From assembly GCA_024516155.1 (NCBI GenBank), contig JAJJXM010000066.1, forward strand, positions 1 through 64,000: 64,000 nucleotides of DNA, in the 5' to 3' direction. The translations under genes and the position numbers were made by a program. Shown here piece after piece: positions 60,702-64,000 of this stretch. Numbering within the stretch: position 1 is the stretch's first letter; every line of letters begins with the position of its first letter. Source of the DNA: Pyronema omphalodes. Lineage: Eukaryota; Ascomycota; Pezizomycetes; Pezizales; Pyronemataceae. The notes beneath the pieces were generated by a model that was not told the DNA's origin, made no database searches, and worked only from the letters and a program-made list of their open reading frames with translations.

Positions 60702-62280
60702 CCTGGGGTAACGGACGGCCGGGTAACTCTCAAATTCTCGAAAGAAAAAGAGAGAAGCAATGATTACAAGAAGGGGAATTATTACTTCTCAAGGGGATTC
60801 TTCTAACGGAAAGTAGAGGTGATAACAGTTAGAGGTTTAAACTCTCCTGCGTATCTCAGGGAGCGTTACGAGAGTATCGGGTTCGTTTGGCGGTCGTTTC
60901 TTTCAGAGGGACGACCGGAGGTATTGTATTGATCGGAGGTAAGGTATATATTTGAGGGCGTCGGGTATTGACTCAAAAGATGACAATAACCCTTCGTGGG
61001 AGTGTTGTGGTATTCAGGACAGTATTGATTGCATTGCTGGATGATGGCTTCTTCGAGTGGGGGCTTTTGGCACTTTTTGATCTTTCTTATCTTGAGCTCC
61101 CCACTCATATACCCTGCAAGCACTATGTGGTGGGCCGAAGTGGAAGTACCCTAAGACGTTGGTTGGCTACTGCTAAACGTGATTTTTCCACCATACAAAA
61201 TGCAACTTTTGGTAAAAACGCTAATATCGCAAATATACTTTAAGACATCCTCCGGGCCGTTATCCGGATGATGCCTTAGTCGTTTGCTAATGCCTAGACT
61301 CGTTCTCTTCGTCATTTGCACTGATGTCATTAAGTATAATAAGGCATCGGAATGCATTTCGAGGTATATGCATTGCAGGACCGGCTGACGCGTTCCTGCA
61401 ACTAACTTCGGACTTCGATATCCGGTTGGCCATTCCGTCGCATCCGGTGAAGTCGTTTGTATAATCTGATAATCTCGTCATGGTCGGCAATAGACTGTGG
61501 GCGTTCCGGGGGTCCCTAATAGGAGGTGGTCGATTGTTCCGTTCGTCGTACGGTCGTCTCGTTATATCGGCAGTTCGAAGGTGCGTTTGCGAAGATAAGG
61601 TTTCCGGTGATAACTAACCAAAGAGGCAGTTGACTCCTTATCTCCTTCGGCCGACTTGACTCCGCTGTCGTATGATGTTATTCGACTTATCCGGTTTCCT
61701 CCGTCGGTCAGGCGTAATGCCTCGGTTACATATGACTATGTTTTCTTGTTTTACGGCAAAGTGTTTCTTGAATACATTATCCCATTAAACTTAAATACAG
61801 TTCTTTCCCTCCTAACCTTCCTATCATCATCAACCTGGATATCTGTTTCCTGCGGTGACCTACTTGCGTTACATTCTCCTTTCTATTGGTATGTATATCT
61901 GGCCCGCCGGGTCTCTTAGTTCCACGACCCTTTGTGGACGGTTTTCTCGTATACGGCGGAAGAGGTGCGTTCGCTCAAAGGCTTCGGTAAGTCTTTGAGT
62001 AAGGCCCTAAGGTTATGAGTATTCCAGGTTTTTATCAGCGGCAGCGGTATGTTCCTTGAGGTATGGCTGTGCATCAGAAACCGCAGTCATTGATCGGAAA
62101 CAGACCCACCTCGGGGGCTGCCCCAGGTTTCCCCGCCCTAGATGACGCTGACTTTCTCCCTGGCCCCCCATTATCCTACGACCTGCAGGAAGTGGACGAA
62201 GGGAGGTTAGTAATAGCTCTCGCCTTTGGCTTGAGTTATTGCTTAGGTAAGAATCCCCATTGATTTTGAATGTCTTATCA
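60702..62280 (+). other. 1.6 kb of unassigned sequence
   Basis: Unlike every element described here, richer in A+T, and without a convincing ORF (longest frames are under about 115 codons and show no motif). No tRNA or rRNA recognised. 60945-60955 has a TATATATTT motif. It could be host DNA, an LTR, or an old element of another type. Both boundaries are truncated retroelement scraps. Confidence 0.5.
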
Positions 62281-62368
62281 CGGTAGGGTACGCTGTGATG
62301 TTTCATTGTCTCCAGTATATCTAACTCGTAGGCGTGGGATCCAATGGAACGGACCACGGTGACGATGG
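62281..62368 (-). pseudogene. Gypsy integrase scrap (minus strand)
   Basis: The minus strand encodes VTVVRSIGSHAYELDILETMKHH, the GPF/Y region of a Gyp-A-like pol. It directly abuts the broken end of the Gyp-A3 LTR. Confidence 0.8.
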
Positions 62369-62679
62369 GGAACTCGACAACGGGGAGGCAAGCCTCCTTA
62401 TGTACAAAGGGGCGGCCAGCACTCTTGCTGGGCCGTCATCCAACATCGCTACATGACAGCTTCCGTTCTCCATCATTTCACCTGCGACGCCACAGCTCTC
62501 CAGCTCATGGTACGTCATCCATCATCAGTCAGTCCATCAACAAAAATGGCACGGCACACACAACAACACAACGGCAACACAACACAACACGGCAAGACAA
62601 CGGCACGATGTCGACAACAACAGCGACAACACAATGATGACGCAACAACACAACGGCTCGTCAGCCGTGTGCCGTGACA
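62369..62679 (-). repeat. Gyp-A3 3' LTR, truncated (311 bp)
   Basis: On the minus strand it begins TGTCACGGCACACGG after the purine tract and matches Gyp-A LTRs to ...GTTGTCGAGTTC, where it breaks at 62369; the last ~220 bp are missing. Confidence 0.9.
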
Positions 62680-62690
62680 GTACCCCCCCG

Positions 62691-64000
62691 TTAGGCTCGA
62701 GTTCCTACGAGAGGAGAAGGTTTGTCTGGGTATAACTGGTGGAATCTCTCAGCGGCCTCAGTTTCGGATAGGTTCGTTTCCGGTTCCCAGGTTGGAGAGT
62801 CATGGCCGGTCCACTTGACGAGGTACTGCAGGTTTCCTCTTGACCAACGGCTATCCAGAATTTCATCCACGAACCATTCTTCTTCGCCGTCTACTACTAC
62901 CGGTAGGGGCGGTGGAATAATCTGGCCAGGGAGGGGGTCCGAAGGGGCTGGGTTTAGTAGGGACACGGGGAAGGTCCTGTGGTGTTTCATGGTCTCCGGT
63001 ATATCCAATTCATAGGCGTGGGATCCAATAGGCCGTAACACGGTGAAGGGGCCTAGGTGTTTGTTTTCTAGTTTCTTTGAGGGGCGGCGGGTTCTTAGGT
63101 TGCGGGCGTTCAGCCATACAAGGTCTCCTGGTTTGAAGACCGGCGCGGGGAGTCGGGAATTGTCGGCGGCTTCTATGTGGCGGGCTTGGGCGTATTTCAT
63201 TTCCGAACGTAAGACGTCATGGATGTGTGACATCCTTTCCGCTACCTCGTTCGCTTTCACTTCTTCAGGATTGTCTGTCCTGATTTCCAGTTCGAAAGAG
63301 CACTTGGGGTGTCGACCGTATATAGCGTAGAACGGAGACAGCGACGTTGTATCCGATACTTGGTTATTTGCAGCAAATTCTGCCAGTGGTAAAAATTTCT
63401 TCCAATCGTCTTGTAAATAACAGACGTACGCGCGGAGATATTGCTCCATAACCGCGTTAATTCTCTCTGTTTGGCCGTCGGTTTGGGGATGGAAGGCCGT
63501 ACTCGTGGCAATTTCGATACCCATGCAATTTGCCAAGTGTTTCCAGAAATGGGCCACAAATTGCGGACCGCGGTCGGACACTACTGTGTCTGGCAGGCCG
63601 TGTAGTTCGAATACGTTTTCCAGGAAGAGTTGCGCGAAGCCTTCTGCGTCTATCGTGGAATGACAGGGCACTAAGTGCCGCTGTTTCGTTAGTCGGCAAA
63701 CGATCGCACATATTGCGTCGAAGCCTTCTGATGTCGGTAGTCCAGTAACAAAGTCCACCGATATATTCTGCCAAGGCTGGTGCGGGACCGGTAGGGGCTT
63801 CAAGGTTCCATAGGGTGCGTGGCGGGTAGCCTTTGTTCTTTTACAGGTGTGGCAATTTCGGACGAATTGGTCCACATCTTTTCTCATCGAGGGCCAGTAA
63901 TAATTCCTGGCGAGGAGTTCGAAAGTCTTTGCACAGCCCCGGTGTCCCATGGTGGGGGGGTCGTGGTGATCTTGTAGTAGTTTTAATCGTAGTTTGTCCA
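62691..64000 (-). CDS. Gyp-A3 pol, integrase and chromodomain (partial at window edge)
   Basis: Open without lesion from 64000 to the stop at 62691-62693. Integrase zinc region (HHDPPTMGHRGCAKT...CHTCKRTKATRH), SVDFVTGLP, VVSDRGPQF, TDGQTERINAVMEQ, GPF/Y region and chromodomain ending ...PSPLVGTRA. Has the same VCRLTKQ variant as its relatives. The frame continues past the edge. Confidence 0.92.
   Translation of the reverse strand, partial: DKLRLKLLQDHHDPPTMGHRGCAKTFELLARNYYWPSMRKDVDQFVRNCHTCKRTKATRHAPYGTLKPLPVPHQPWQNISVDFVTGLPTSEGFDAICAIVCRLTKQRHLVPCHSTIDAEGFAQLFLENVFELHGLPDTVVSDRGPQFVAHFWKHLANCMGIEIATSTAFHPQTDGQTERINAVMEQYLRAYVCYLQDDWKKFLPLAEFAANNQVSDTTSLSPFYAIYGRHPKCSFELEIRTDNPEEVKANEVAERMSHIHDVLRSEMKYAQARHIEAADNSRLPAPVFKPGDLVWLNARNLRTRRPSKKLENKHLGPFTVLRPIGSHAYELDIPETMKHHRTFPVSLLNPAPSDPLPGQIIPPPLPVVVDGEEEWFVDEILDSRWSRGNLQYLVKWTGHDSPTWEPETNLSETEAAERFHQLYPDKPSPLVGTRA

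Larger units (their letters stand above)
62369..64000 (-). mobile_element. Gyp-A3: chromovirus, 3' part, running off the right edge
   Basis: Minus strand: pol from the window edge to 62691, purine tract CGGGGGGGTAC, truncated 3' LTR. Very similar to Gyp-A2. The 5' half lies beyond 64000. Confidence 0.93.

Noticed and set aside
60702..62280. tRNA, rRNA or a short protein gene in the unassigned island
   Set aside because: No cloverleaf-like or rRNA sequence recognised and no ORF with coding character; left unassigned.

Overview
The window is a dense graveyard and nursery of retrotransposons. I see no host gene, rRNA or tRNA. The LINEs carry a zinc-knuckle ORF1 and an ORF2 with AP endonuclease, reverse transcriptase (RT) and RNase H, as in the Tad1-like LINEs of filamentous fungi. 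The LTR elements are chromodomain Ty3/gypsy elements (chromoviruses) and one Ty1/copia element. The short introns, high G+C and absence of RIP-like A+T decay fit a Dikarya fungus; I cannot name the species. All element names (Gyp-A, Gyp-B, Cop-1, LINE-B, -C, -D, Hal) are working labels.

Layout. (1) 1-15533: chromovirus Gyp-A1 is cut at 1127/14248 by Hal-1, an ORF1-only LINE-like element on the minus strand. Hal-1 is cut by LINE-B1, which is cut by full-length LINE-B2; a 672-bp miniature, Hal-2, also sits in the Hal-1 tail. Every junction has a matching target-site duplication (TSD). (2) 15534-44594: the broken minus-strand LINE-D is the underlying host. It is interrupted by Hal-3 (itself holding intact LINE-C1 and copia element Cop-1) and by Hal-4 (holding chromovirus Gyp-B). 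(3) 44595-48275: Hal-5, inverted Hal-6 and Hal-7, and a gypsy scrap, joined by rearrangements. (4) 48281-56190: Gyp-A2, a near-complete chromovirus with two 540-bp LTRs, its gag split by Hal-8. (5) 56191-60701: Hal-9, an inverted Hal-like fragment, and 5' pieces of two LINE-C copies. (6) 60702-62280: 1.6 kb of sequence unlike the rest. (7) 62281-64000: gypsy scrap and the minus-strand 3' half of Gyp-A3.

The most interesting system is the Hal family: nine or ten copies of a ~2.0-kb element coding for a single 484-residue coiled-coil/basic protein with no RT. Subtracting the nested insertions restores an open 485-codon frame in Hal-3 and in Hal-4. Hal elements share a 5' module with the autonomous LINEs. 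Their nearly identical coding region is joined to three different 3' tails: one matches LINE-B, one matches LINE-C1, and the third has no partner here. All tails hold a similar small hairpin with compensatory changes. I infer that Hal is a fungal analogue of mammalian HAL1 (half-LINE) elements, using the RTs of several LINE families through their 3' tails.

Other signals are a canonical -1 frameshift heptamer G GGA AAA at the gag/pol overlap of both chromoviruses, a third ORF in Gyp-B, and in Cop-1 an in-frame UGA between gag and pol plus a plausible phase-1 intron inside pol.
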